Source of the DNA: Halostella pelagica
Lineage (GTDB): Archaea > Halobacteriota > Halobacteria > Halobacteriales > Natronoarchaeaceae
NCBI GenBank assembly: GCA_005954745.1
Contig: CP040678.1
Coordinates: 2,604,001 to 2,668,000, forward strand
Length of the DNA stretch: 64,000 bases
Direction of reading: 5' to 3'
Position 1 is the stretch's first letter; each line of letters starts with the position of its first letter. The position numbers and the translations under genes were made by a program. A model generated the notes under the pieces. That model was not told the origin of the DNA. It worked only from the letters and a program-made list of their open reading frames with translations, and searched no databases. Positions 26,278 through 35,255 of this stretch are shown piece after piece.

Positions 26278-27287
26278 GCGAGGGCTCCTCCGACACGACA
26301 TCGGGACACGCCGTCGGCGATCCGGAAAGCCGTGATACCCACGGGGTGAGCGGATGGATCCGACAACGGACTCGCCTTACCGAGGAGAACAGGTACGCCT
26401 ACAAGCTCATCCTCCCGGCGATCGCCATGATGTTCATCATCCACTTCGTTCCGATCGTCTGGGGGTTCGCGATCAGCTTCATGGAACTCGACGCGCTGTA
26501 CATCGCTCGGTGGACGGAAGCGCCGTTCACCGGCCTCAGCAACTACACGCGGGTACTCGACCCGGCGACGATAGTCGGCCAGCGCTACTGGTTCTCGCTC
26601 CGCCAGACGCTCATCTTTACCGTCGGGAGCGTCGGCGGTGCCTACGTTCTTGGACTGATCACGGCGCTGATCCTGAACCGCGGGTTCCGGGGGAGCAAGG
26701 TGGCCCGAACGCTGATCCTCCTTCCCTGGATATCCCCGATCGTCGTCGTGTTGCTGACTTGGCGGATGATGCTCCTCTCGGACACGGGGATCATCAACCA
26801 CCTGCTACAGACGGCGGGGATCATCGACGAACCGATCCTCTGGCTGCTCGGAAGCAAGACGATCATCTCGGTGACGCTCACCAACGTCTGGATCTACTTC
26901 CCGTGGGCCACGATCATGCTGTTTGCGGGGCTGAAATCGATCCCCAACCAGTTGTACGAGGCGGCATCGATCGACGGTGCCGGTCGGTGGGGGAAGTTCC
27001 GCTACGTAACGCTCCCGCAGTTGAAACCGGTGTCGGCCGTCGTCGTGCTGTTGATGGTGCTCTGGTCGATGATCAACTTCACAGTGCCGTTCGTGCTCAC
27101 CGGTGGCGGGTCTGGCCGACACGGTGAAGTGCTGATGCTGTTCATCTACAACTACGCGTTCCAGAACTACGAGTTCGGGCTGGGTGCGGCGATGAGCGTC
27201 GCTCTCTTCCTGGTCGCGATGGTGTTAGCGATGGTCTACTACCGAAAGGTTATCGACGACAGCTTCGGCGGAGGTATCGGCGGATGA
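26274..27287 (+). CDS. ABC sugar transporter permease (MalF/UgpA type)
   Basis: 337 residues. A soluble 45-residue N-terminus precedes about six membrane helices (LILPAIAMMFIIHFVPIVWG; LILLPWISPIVVVLLTW and others). The EAA loop that contacts the ATPase is EAASIDGAGRWGKFRYVTLP. It overlaps the binding protein gene upstream and the second permease downstream by 4 nt each, so all three are translationally coupled. Confidence 0.94.
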   Translation: MSEGSSDTTSGHAVGDPESRDTHGVSGWIRQRTRLTEENRYAYKLILPAIAMMFIIHFVPIVWGFAISFMELDALYIARWTEAPFTGLSNYTRVLDPATIVGQRYWFSLRQTLIFTVGSVGGAYVLGLITALILNRGFRGSKVARTLILLPWISPIVVVLLTWRMMLLSDTGIINHLLQTAGIIDEPILWLLGSKTIISVTLTNVWIYFPWATIMLFAGLKSIPNQLYEAASIDGAGRWGKFRYVTLPQLKPVSAVVVLLMVLWSMINFTVPFVLTGGGSGRHGEVLMLFIYNYAFQNYEFGLGAAMSVALFLVAMVLAMVYYRKVIDDSFGGGIGG

Positions 27288-28144
27288 AGATGAAAGACGA
27301 ACACCGGGACATGCTGTTCGACCTGCTGGCCAAGTCGGTACTCGTCTGTATCCTCATCTTCGCGTTGTTCCCGATCTACTGGATGGTCATCACCAGTTTC
27401 CGCACTTGGTCTGACGTGACCCAGACCGACCCCAGCCTGCTACCCACGTCGTTTTACTATCAGAACTATCTGGACATGTGGGACCGCTTCCCGCTGATCG
27501 ACTACTTCGTGAACAGCCTCGTCATCTCGCTAACGACGACGGCGCTCGCGCTGTTCATCGGGAGCCTCGCCGCGTACGCGTTCTCCCGGTACGACTTCCC
27601 CGGCAAACAGCTGTTCGGCGGCGCGATCCTCGGGACCCAGATGATCCCCGGCGTGTTGATCCTGTTGCCGATGTATCTGCTGTTCGTCTGGGTCCAGACG
27701 AACGTCGGGATCCCGCTACGGAACACGTATCACGGAATGATCTTCGTGTACACGACGTTTACCGTTCCGTTCGCGATCTGGATGCTTCGAGGCTTCTTCG
27801 ACACGATCCCCGCGGCACTGGAAGACGCCGCGCGTATCGACGGCTGTACGCGTTTCCAGGCGCTGATACGGATCGTGTTCCCGCTTGCGGCACCGGGTAT
27901 CGCCGCCACCGGGATGTTCGTGTTCATCGCCGCCTTCAACGAGGTGTTGTTCGCGTCCATCCTGGCGTCCAGCGACGTGACGCCGTTCGCGATCGGGATC
28001 ACCCGGTTCGAGGCCCGTTCCCAGACCTTCTGGGGACAGATGATGGCCGCTTCGACGGTGGCGACGATCCCGCTGTTGGCGCTTTTCATCCTCTTCCAGC
28101 GGCCGATCGTCGAGGGACTGACGTCGGGGAGCGTGAAGCAGTAG
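27284..28144 (+). CDS. ABC sugar transporter permease (MalG/UgpE type)
   Basis: 286 residues, six predicted membrane helices, starting with KSVLVCILIFALFPIYWMV-type first helix. The EAA loop is EDAARIDGCTRFQALIRIVFP. It is the second half of the heterodimeric membrane channel. The stop is 48 nt before the TIM-barrel-like protein gene, likely the same operon. Confidence 0.94.
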   Translation: MKMKDEHRDMLFDLLAKSVLVCILIFALFPIYWMVITSFRTWSDVTQTDPSLLPTSFYYQNYLDMWDRFPLIDYFVNSLVISLTTTALALFIGSLAAYAFSRYDFPGKQLFGGAILGTQMIPGVLILLPMYLLFVWVQTNVGIPLRNTYHGMIFVYTTFTVPFAIWMLRGFFDTIPAALEDAARIDGCTRFQALIRIVFPLAAPGIAATGMFVFIAAFNEVLFASILASSDVTPFAIGITRFEARSQTFWGQMMAASTVATIPLLALFILFQRPIVEGLTSGSVKQ

Positions 28145-28192
28145 CACACACCGAAAGTTCCTTATCCTCTCTTTGCGTGGCTACTGTTACCG

Positions 28193-29188
28193 ATGGTCGA
28201 GACTGGCACTAGTTACTTCGGCGTCCGGAGCGAGAGCCACGTCCGGGAAGACCTGGACCGGTTCCGCGAGCGCGGCCTCGACGCCGTCTTACACACGTTC
28301 AGCGAACGCGACCGGGAGTACTATCAGGAGACGATGGCGGATATCGTCTCGGCGAGTCACGAGCGAGGGTTCCGGGTGTACGTCAACCCGTGGGGCGTCG
28401 GACGCGTCTTCGGCGGCGAGGCGCTCTCGGAGTTCATCGGTCGTCACCCGGAGGCCTGCCAACAACTATCGACGGGACAACGCCTTCCAGCGGCGTGTTT
28501 CAACCACCCCGAGTTCCGGGAGTACATGCGAGAGTGGTCCCGCGATGCGGTCGCGACCGGCGCTGATGTCGTCTTCTGGGACGAGCCACACTGGTACATT
28601 CCCGAATGGCACGGCGACGAGATACCCCAGGGTGCCTGGACCTGCCGGTGTTCCGCCTGTCAGGACCGATACGAACAGGAGTACGGCGAGGAGATGCCCG
28701 CCGAGCGGACCGACTCGGTCGACGAGTTCCGGGAGGAGTCCCTGCTCGATTTCTTCGAGGAGATGACCGGCGTCGTGGCCGCCGAAGGGGCTGAAAACGC
28801 CGTCTGCGTTCTCCCCAGCGACGACTGGGACCACGGCCTCTCGGACTGGGACCGACTCGCGAGCCTCGAAGCCCTCGACGTGTTCGCGACCGACCCGTAC
28901 TGGGCGATCCACGACCACGACTGTGCGGAGTTCGTGGCCGACAGCACGGCACGCGTCACCGACCTCGCGGACCGGTACGACCTCGAAAGTCAGATCTGGG
29001 TACAGGGCTTTCGGCTCGACGACGGGGCGGCGACGGTCGAGGACGTGGCGACCGCGACGCGGGCCGCCCTCGACGGCGACGCCGACAGCGTGTTTATGTG
29101 GGGGTACGATGCCTGTGAGTCCATCTCAAGTATCGCCTGCGAGGACCCCGAGGCCGTCTGGGAGTCGTATCTGATGGCGCTGCCCTGA
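28193..29188 (+). CDS. Putative cytoplasmic TIM-barrel (glycoside-hydrolase-like) protein
   Basis: 331 residues, no signal peptide. It shows barrel-like alternation: RGLDAVLHTFSERDREYY, GFRVYVNPWGVGRVFGGEA, GADVVFWDEPHWYIPEW, LEALDVFATDPYW, SQIWVQGFRL, DSVFMWGYDACES. A Cys cluster CRCSACQDRYEQEYG resembles the CxCxxCq motif found in many uncharacterised hydrolase-like barrels and could bind a metal. Acidic residues at the strand ends (WDEPHW) are candidate catalytic residues. I cannot assign a known family; its place as last gene of the importer operon suggests it processes the imported compound. Confidence 0.75.
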   Translation: MVETGTSYFGVRSESHVREDLDRFRERGLDAVLHTFSERDREYYQETMADIVSASHERGFRVYVNPWGVGRVFGGEALSEFIGRHPEACQQLSTGQRLPAACFNHPEFREYMREWSRDAVATGADVVFWDEPHWYIPEWHGDEIPQGAWTCRCSACQDRYEQEYGEEMPAERTDSVDEFREESLLDFFEEMTGVVAAEGAENAVCVLPSDDWDHGLSDWDRLASLEALDVFATDPYWAIHDHDCAEFVADSTARVTDLADRYDLESQIWVQGFRLDDGAATVEDVATATRAALDGDADSVFMWGYDACESISSIACEDPEAVWESYLMALP

Positions 29189-29235
29189 CTGGATACCGGC
29201 CCGTGAGCCCGATAGGTGGTCCTGACGGGGGTGGG

Positions 29236-29250
29236 CAAACTATATTTATT
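29236..29250 (+). promoter_or_regulatory. BRE/TATA promoter of the second IclR gene
   Basis: gcaaac then tatatttatt, with the TATA box 21-30 nt before the ATG at 29271: leaderless arrangement. Confidence 0.65.
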
Positions 29251-29270
29251 CGGCCGCCGACTGCACTGGT

Positions 29271-30053
29271 ATGAACGATTCGCGCGGCGAGACGGTCGAC
29301 GCGACGCGGACGGCGTTCGACATCGTCGAGACGCTCGCGGCGGTAGACGGCGCGCGACTGACCGACATCGTACAGGAACTCGACCTCCCGAAAAGCACGT
29401 GCTACAAGCACCTTCAGACGCTTCAGTCGCTCAACTACGTCTACCGTGACGGCTACGTGTACCACGTCTCCCCCCGTTTCGTCGAGATCGGAAACGCCGT
29501 CACGTCGAATCGGCAGGTACCCGAGTTCCGCTCGGAGATAGACCGCCTGGCGGAGATCACACAGGAAGTCGCCGGTGTGTACGTCGAGGTCGGCGGTCTC
29601 GGCACCGACGTCTACCAGACCGTCGGAGAGAGCGCCGTGGAGGATATCGGCGAAGTCACGAACAGTGCGTATCTCCACTGCACGGCCCCGGGAAAAGCGA
29701 TCCTCTCCGGACTCGACGAGGACCGAGTGTCCGAGATAGTCGAGGGACACGGAACGCCGACGTACACCCAAAACACCATCGCGGACGCGGAGGAACTGTT
29801 CGACGAACTGTCCCGCATTCGCGAACGCGGCATCGCCTTCGAGCGCGGAGAGCAAGACGAGGCGGTCCGGAGTCTCGCGATGACCGTTCCGGACGCCGTG
29901 ACCGATAGCAACGTCGCGGTGTACGTGGCCGGGCCGGCAGACCGTATCACCGGCAAGCGCTTCGAGCAGGATTACCCGGGCATCCTCGCCGACATGCTGA
30001 ACCAGATCGAACGCGACTACGCCGATGAGCAGTTCCCGTCGAGCACTCAGTGA
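29271..30053 (+). CDS. IclR family transcription regulator
   Basis: 260 residues. Winged helix at about 10-70 (RTAFDIVETLAAVDGARLTD; ELDLPKSTCYKHLQTLQSL), then the effector-binding domain (HCTAPGKAILSGLDEDRV, RERGIAFERGEQDEAVRSLA, VAVYVAGPADRITGKRF). It ends the catabolic island and is the natural candidate for its local regulator, responding to a sugar-acid or 2-oxoacid intermediate (inference). It is only distantly like the IclR at 10252. Confidence 0.94.
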   Translation: MNDSRGETVDATRTAFDIVETLAAVDGARLTDIVQELDLPKSTCYKHLQTLQSLNYVYRDGYVYHVSPRFVEIGNAVTSNRQVPEFRSEIDRLAEITQEVAGVYVEVGGLGTDVYQTVGESAVEDIGEVTNSAYLHCTAPGKAILSGLDEDRVSEIVEGHGTPTYTQNTIADAEELFDELSRIRERGIAFERGEQDEAVRSLAMTVPDAVTDSNVAVYVAGPADRITGKRFEQDYPGILADMLNQIERDYADEQFPSSTQ

Positions 30054-30101
30054 GTCGTCACACGTTCGATCGACGACCGCGGTAGGGGCGAACGCCCCGT
30101 T

Positions 30102-30578
30102 TCAGTCGGGGGTAGAGAGGTCGAATCCAGACGCAAGATCGTCCGCATAATCGGGGTTTAGCCGGTACTCGTTTTGTTCGCCGGTCCAGCGCTGCTCGTC
30201 GACGTCGAACTCGCCGCTGTACTTGCGAGTGAATCCCGCGCGGATCCCGGAAATGCCCTGCGGTCCGCCCGTTTCGACGCCGTATTCGTCGGCCATCCGC
30301 TCGCGTACCGCCGCGTTCGTCAGCCAACCGTCGCCGTCGAGCAGGGTTCTGACGTACGCGTCCTGCTTTCGGCTGAGGCGGTCGAAAAAGTTATCCGGAA
30401 GCTCCACAGCGTTTCTACGGTCCGTATCGTCCGCCGCGTCGGGCACATCGACTTCCCGATCACTGTCGGATTCGGCATCACCGGTCAGAGCGACAGAGAC
30501 GATTTTAGCCGCCTGCTCCTCGGAAACCTCGCGTTCGAACTCTATCCCTGTTCCAGTTATCGTCACCGTTATGGTCAT
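30102..30578 (-). CDS. Conserved haloarchaeal protein of unknown function
   Basis: 158 residues. The N-terminal 30 residues (TITVTITGTGIEFEREVSEEQ) look like a short beta domain, a very acidic linker follows (about 34-58), and the C-terminal 95 residues (FFDRLSRKQDAYVRTLLDGD; LTNAAVRERMADEYGVETGG) look like a winged-helix-type fold, as judged from helix spacing. No enzyme motif is seen. It is convergent with the IclR gene. Confidence 0.7.
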   Translation of the reverse strand: MTITVTITGTGIEFEREVSEEQAAKIVSVALTGDAESDSDREVDVPDAADDTDRRNAVELPDNFFDRLSRKQDAYVRTLLDGDGWLTNAAVRERMADEYGVETGGPQGISGIRAGFTRKYSGEFDVDEQRWTGEQNEYRLNPDYADDLASGFDLSTPD

Positions 30579-30696
30579 GTCCAGCTATTGTCCCTCAAGC
30601 TCTTAAAACGTTACGAGAACTCCAGAGTTTCTACAGCCCGTACGCGGAACGTCGCGCCCGGGCGTGTCTCCGCACGGCGTTTCGGCGGATGCCTGA

Positions 30697-30775
30697 TACT
30701 GTCGGACAGTGGTCCACGATAACTGTCAACACACCGAGGTCTCGACTCTCGTCAGGACGGTCCGTCCGACAGTAT
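30697..30775. repeat. Palindromic intergenic element, family 1 (copy D)
   Basis: Perfect 12-bp arms atactgtcggac (30697-30708) and gtccgacagtat (30764-30775). The right half (ctcgtca..ggcggtccgtccgac-like) is closely similar to copy F at 58522. It lies 5 nt beyond the stop of the minus-strand CHAT-like gene. Confidence 0.8.
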
Positions 30776-30779
30776 GCGC

Positions 30780-32771
30780 TCAAGTGATCGGATAGAGGGC
30801 ACTGGTTTCGTGAGGCGAGTAGACCCCGTCGTCGAGGATCAGAAACGTCTGTTCGTTCGCCAGTAGCCGCTGAAGTTCGGACGCGTTGACGATGAACTCC
30901 AGGGTCGTCCCGACCAGCTTTTGGGCCGGATCGGAGATGTCCGGCGACCACAGAAACCCGTTGTCGGGGAGGACCGGATGGCCGGTAACCTTGAACCGGT
31001 GCCCGTCGATCGGTTCGATCTCGTAGCCGATGGGGTATATCCCGTCCATCGTCGCGAACGGGGTCAGGCCGTCACCGACGACGATAGGCCCCGTTCCGGA
31101 CCCTCCGTACCGTCGGGCGTACTGGGCCGCCTGTTCGACTGCCGCGCCGCCGCCGAGGAGTTTGAGGAACGCCTCGCGCCCCGCCGTATCCAACGTCTCC
31201 CCGTCGTCGTATCGCCCGACTACCGCGGCGGATCCTCGCTGGACGAGCAAGTCACACGCCTCGACGGACCCGTTCGCGTCCGCGAAGACGATCCGGACGT
31301 TCGACTCGGCGATCTCGTCGGGAGCGAGCGTTCCGTCCGCGCAGACGAACCCGTCGTCGTACTCGCCGACGTAGTGGAGGAGGTTAGCGGACGCGGCAAA
31401 CCGGTCACGGAGTTCCGCCGTCGAGAGGTCGCTGGCGACCGAAACCTCCAGCGACTTGGTGGAACACGTCCGGAGGATATCGCTGAGCCGATCCGCCTGT
31501 GAGCCCGAATCTGAGGAGTTGTCGACTACGACGGCCCGAGCGGTATCCTCCGCGCTGACGCCGTATTCGAGCGCGTTCTCGAACCCCTGTCGCCGGGCGC
31601 GGAAGGCGTTTGTCGGCGGGTCGTCGTCCGCCCATCCGACAAACGGGAAAGACTCGGTGTCGCGGTCGCGCGCTCCCTCGGACGAGCGCGGCGCAGCGTC
31701 CGAGAGCATTACCTGTCCCATGTGGGCGGTCACGTACGGCAGGAGTCGCGCGTTGCGGACCGTCGGGTCGAGATACGCGCAGTAGTGCCACGGCGGCAGG
31801 ACCGGTTCGAGTCGCTCGTACGGCAGCGACAGGTACGTCCGGAGGCGCTCGTCGATATCCGCACGATACACTCGGTCGAAATCCGGCGGCAGTGACCGCA
31901 ACACGTCTAACTCGCTGAGTCCGGCCCCCTCGTGCTTGAACTTGACCAGCGTGTCGAGCAGGAACACCCGGCGAAGGAGATCAGCCACCTCGAACTGGAA
32001 CGTCGGCATCGGCTCGAACTCGTGTGTGAGGTCCACGTCCGGCGCACGCAGGATCGGGGATCCCCGCTCCTCGATAGTCACCTCGGCGTCGAGGTAGTAC
32101 GCGAGCGGTGCGACGGGGAGTAACGATTCGATACTGTCCGGAACGCGGATCGCTACGCTCGTGTCAGGAGCTCTCTCGCGAACTGACTCGGGGATCGCGG
32201 TCTCGTCGCCGAACTCGACCCGCGGCGGATGCCGTCGGCTCATCGGACTCGTCACCGTCACACCGCCGGAGGGGTGAGAGACCGAGAGGGCGCTGATAGC
32301 CGTCGCGACGCCCGCCGTCGTCCGGGGGACGGTGACAGTCTCGGTCGGGTACCTCGTCATCGACTGGAGGCCGACAGTGACCGCTGTCGGATGCTCGAAG
32401 GAGAGGACCGTCCGATTGGCAGAGTCTCGGTGGACCGTTGCGGACCCCTCGAAATTGACGAACACGCGCATGTCCAGGTCGAACAGCACGTTGTACCGAC
32501 CCCGGTCGAGCGAGATCGATTCCTGGTCGTTGGTGAACTTCTGTCCCTCTATCGGTATCTCGTCGTCCCCGAGTTCCGAGATCCAGGTGTGAGTCCACGG
32601 GGGGAAAACGAGCTGGCGCGTCCGGCCCGAGACGGCGGCGTCGACCGGCCGCTCGAACTCGGTCTCGGGGGCCGGCTGGTCCCAGCCGAACAGGTTGACT
32701 TCGACCTCGTTACCGCTGACATCCACGCCCCGGATCGTCGTCCCGACCACTGACAGTTCGACTAGATCCAC
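30780..32771 (-). CDS. Haloarchaeal protein with a degenerate CHAT-like C-terminal domain
   Basis: 663 residues, no signal peptide or membrane helix. The first 450 residues match nothing I know. From about 463 the sequence follows the CHAT (caspase-like) protease pattern: LLHYVGEYDDGF with His466, then VRIVFADANGS where the catalytic Cys of the usual N-A-C motif should be, then LLVQRGSAAVVGRYD and FLKLLGGGAAVEQAAQYARR. The position of Cys appears to be Asn500, so the domain would be inactive as a protease. The stop codon of the histidine kinase downstream on the same strand comes one base after... the kinase gene lies immediately upstream: its stop (32773) is one base from this start, so the two are co-transcribed. 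Confidence 0.72.
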   Translation of the reverse strand: MDLVELSVVGTTIRGVDVSGNEVEVNLFGWDQPAPETEFERPVDAAVSGRTRQLVFPPWTHTWISELGDDEIPIEGQKFTNDQESISLDRGRYNVLFDLDMRVFVNFEGSATVHRDSANRTVLSFEHPTAVTVGLQSMTRYPTETVTVPRTTAGVATAISALSVSHPSGGVTVTSPMSRRHPPRVEFGDETAIPESVRERAPDTSVAIRVPDSIESLLPVAPLAYYLDAEVTIEERGSPILRAPDVDLTHEFEPMPTFQFEVADLLRRVFLLDTLVKFKHEGAGLSELDVLRSLPPDFDRVYRADIDERLRTYLSLPYERLEPVLPPWHYCAYLDPTVRNARLLPYVTAHMGQVMLSDAAPRSSEGARDRDTESFPFVGWADDDPPTNAFRARRQGFENALEYGVSAEDTARAVVVDNSSDSGSQADRLSDILRTCSTKSLEVSVASDLSTAELRDRFAASANLLHYVGEYDDGFVCADGTLAPDEIAESNVRIVFADANGSVEACDLLVQRGSAAVVGRYDDGETLDTAGREAFLKLLGGGAAVEQAAQYARRYGGSGTGPIVVGDGLTPFATMDGIYPIGYEIEPIDGHRFKVTGHPVLPDNGFLWSPDISDPAQKLVGTTLEFIVNASELQRLLANEQTFLILDDGVYSPHETSALYPIT

Positions 32772-32772
32772 G

Positions 32773-35052
32773 TCAGATCTCGCCCCCGGACTCGGTGTGG
32801 AACTCCAGGCGCGCGCCGCCGGACTCGGATTCGGTTACGTTCGCCGACCAGTCGTGGGCGTTCGCTATCTCCTCGACGATGGCGAGTCCGAACCCAGTGC
32901 CGCTGTTCGCGGTGGAATAGCCGTACTCGAACACGGTCTCGCGCTCCGCTTCGGGGATGCCGGGACCGTCGTCCGCGACGTAAAATCCCGCCGTCCCATC
33001 CAGTCCACCGACAGTTACCGTTAGTGTCTCGCCGGCGTGGTCGTCCCCGTCGGCGGAAGGGGAGCCGTCGTCAGCCGCTGTCTGACCGCTCGCGGACCCG
33101 TGTTCCACGCTGTTTCTGAAGCAGTTCTCGAACAGTTCCGAGAGTCGGTCCGAGTTGGCCTCAATCGACGGGAGGTCGTCCAGTTGCAGGTCCGCGCCCT
33201 CAGTCTCGACGTGCGTCCAGGCCTCGGTCGCAACAGCGCCCACGTCGACCGTCTCCGTTTGACCGATGATCTCCCCCTCGCGGGCGAGCGTGAGCAGTTC
33301 GCTGACCATCCGGTCCATCCGGTCGAGTTCCTCCGCTGTCTCCTCGGCGTAGGTCATCTCGCCCGAATCCAGCATCGTCTCGACGTAGCCCGTGGCGATG
33401 GACAGTGGGTTGCGAAGGTCGTGACTGACGATGCTCGTGAACCGTTCGAGCCGCTCGTTTTTCCGCTCGAGGAGCTGCTCTCGCTCCTTCAGGTCCGCGA
33501 TATCCGTGTAAATGAGATACCCTTCAGTGCTGTCGGCATCGCTGAACGGGACGTTACGGAGCAGGAACGGGCGGCTACCGTCCACCGTCAGCCGTTCGAC
33601 TTCGCGGTCGAGTTGAGCGCCGGCAGCGATCGATTGGTACTGCTCTGCGGCGCTCTCACTTTCGCTGTCAGGAACGAGTAGGGACTCGACGGGTCGGCCT
33701 ATCGCGTCGTCCGGGTCGTACCCGAACAGCCTGACGAACGCCGCGTTCACGGCTTCGATCCGGGGAACTCCATCCTCGAGGACGTACCGGACGGCCGCGT
33801 CGGGGACGTTCTCGAACAGCGCGGCGAACCGGTCCCGTTCCTGGGTGAGAAGCGATTCGAACTCGACGCGTTCGACGGCGTGCTGGACGTGCGTACAGAG
33901 CAGCTCTGCCAGTTCGCGGTCCGTCTCGGTGAAGGCGCCGACGTTCGTCGAGATGGCCTGAAAGACGTTGTCGTCGCCCAGCGGGATAGACAGCACCGAC
34001 TGATAGCTGTCCTCGGTCGGCCGCGCCTCCGGATGGTCGCCGATGTCGTCGACGAGAAACGTCCGGCCCTCGCGTATCGTGCGACCGGCGATCCCGTCGC
34101 CCTCGTCCAGCACCTCCGCACCGACCTGGATGTCGGACGTCGCCGCCGCCCGCAGAACGATGCGGCCGTCCGACCGCTCCGAGATCGAACAGGCGTCGAA
34201 CTGTAGGACGCGGTTAGCCGAATCAACCGCGAGTTCGAGGATCTCTGTCACCGAATCGAGGGTGTCTAACTCCGAGGTGATGTCGTGAAGCCGTTCGACC
34301 TTCTCGTTGGTTTCCGCCTCGGACGGTGTCGTCTCCGACACGCGTTCGAGTTCGGTAAACCGGACGAGTCCACCAACGGTGCGCCCGTCTCCCGCGAGTG
34401 GCGTCGTGTCGATCCGGTAGAGAGTGTCCTCGATAGAGCGCTGTCGCGACCGCGATTCGCCGTCGAGCGTAGCGCGGTAATCCGATTCGAGGTAGGCTCC
34501 GGCCGCCCCGCCGGGGATATCGGTCACCCGCTCGCCCTCCATCAGGACGCTCTCGCCCGCCACGAATGTGTGTCGAAAGTCCTCGTCGAAAACCGCGACG
34601 GCGTCGGACTCGTCGAGTCCAGTCAGTGCGCGTAGCGCCGTCGAGCCGTGTCGGTCGACGTGGGGTTCCTCGGCAGAAACGAGAGCATCGATGCGCCGGG
34701 CGAGCAGTCGATACGCGTCGTCGGTTCGCTCGTCCCGGCCAGTGACGACGTCGTCAGCGCCGGCGTCGAGCGCTGCTTCGACGGACGTATCACCGTCAGA
34801 AAATAACACGACCGGCGTCGTCGGTGCAGTCGACCGGAGGTCCGCAACCAGTTCGAGTTCGTCGGACTCGGACCCTCCACTTCCGCAGACGACGCACCCG
34901 ACGTTCGGTTCTCGTTCGACCGTCGCCCGGGCGTCAGCGACTGTATCAACCGGTATGACCTCCCCGTATCCCAGTTCACCTGTAACGCGCGTCGTCGCGG
35001 GGACTGTGATTGCTGGTTCGTCGACGATAACTATCACCGGCGGATCCGTCAT
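32773..35052 (-). CDS. Sensor histidine kinase (pseudo-receiver, GAF, PAS, HisKA, HATPase)
   Basis: 759 residues, soluble. About 1-125 resembles a receiver domain (VIVIVDEPAITVPAT; TPVVLFSDGDTSVEAALDAGADD) but the phospho-acceptor Asp position reads CVVCGSGGS, so it is probably not phosphorylated. Then a PAS-like segment (about 140-245), a GAF domain (about 255-400, VLQFDACSISERSDG), a PAS domain (about 405-530, NAAFVRLFGYDPDDAIGRP), HisKA with the phospho-His in FTSIVSHDLRNPLSIATGY, and an HATPase with N, G1 and G2 boxes (NCFRNSVEH, DDGPGIP, GTGFGLAIV). Its partner regulator is not adjacent; the CHAT-like gene follows after one base. Confidence 0.93.
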   Translation of the reverse strand: MTDPPVIVIVDEPAITVPATTRVTGELGYGEVIPVDTVADARATVEREPNVGCVVCGSGGSESDELELVADLRSTAPTTPVVLFSDGDTSVEAALDAGADDVVTGRDERTDDAYRLLARRIDALVSAEEPHVDRHGSTALRALTGLDESDAVAVFDEDFRHTFVAGESVLMEGERVTDIPGGAAGAYLESDYRATLDGESRSRQRSIEDTLYRIDTTPLAGDGRTVGGLVRFTELERVSETTPSEAETNEKVERLHDITSELDTLDSVTEILELAVDSANRVLQFDACSISERSDGRIVLRAAATSDIQVGAEVLDEGDGIAGRTIREGRTFLVDDIGDHPEARPTEDSYQSVLSIPLGDDNVFQAISTNVGAFTETDRELAELLCTHVQHAVERVEFESLLTQERDRFAALFENVPDAAVRYVLEDGVPRIEAVNAAFVRLFGYDPDDAIGRPVESLLVPDSESESAAEQYQSIAAGAQLDREVERLTVDGSRPFLLRNVPFSDADSTEGYLIYTDIADLKEREQLLERKNERLERFTSIVSHDLRNPLSIATGYVETMLDSGEMTYAEETAEELDRMDRMVSELLTLAREGEIIGQTETVDVGAVATEAWTHVETEGADLQLDDLPSIEANSDRLSELFENCFRNSVEHGSASGQTAADDGSPSADGDDHAGETLTVTVGGLDGTAGFYVADDGPGIPEAERETVFEYGYSTANSGTGFGLAIVEEIANAHDWSANVTESESGGARLEFHTESGGEI

Positions 35053-35080
35053 TGTGTGTTAATAACACCTCAGAGTAATT

Positions 35081-35094
35081 ATACTGTTGGCTGT
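35081..35094. repeat. Possible half-copy of the family 1 palindrome arm
   Basis: atactgttggctgt differs at one position from the left arm of copy A (atactgtcggctgt). No matching right arm was found nearby. Confidence 0.3.
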
Positions 35095-35255
35095 GGTGGT
35101 ACGTTCCGGTAGACTCGCCGAAAGATCCCTGCGAACGTTCAGCGGTGACAGCGCGGTAGCAGGCGTCCGGCTATTTGCCGGCGTGGTGGCGAGCATCCGG
35201 CGGTCACGGAAACCGTACCGACGCCTATTTTCCCGCGGGGTTCGCCTCTCCAAGT

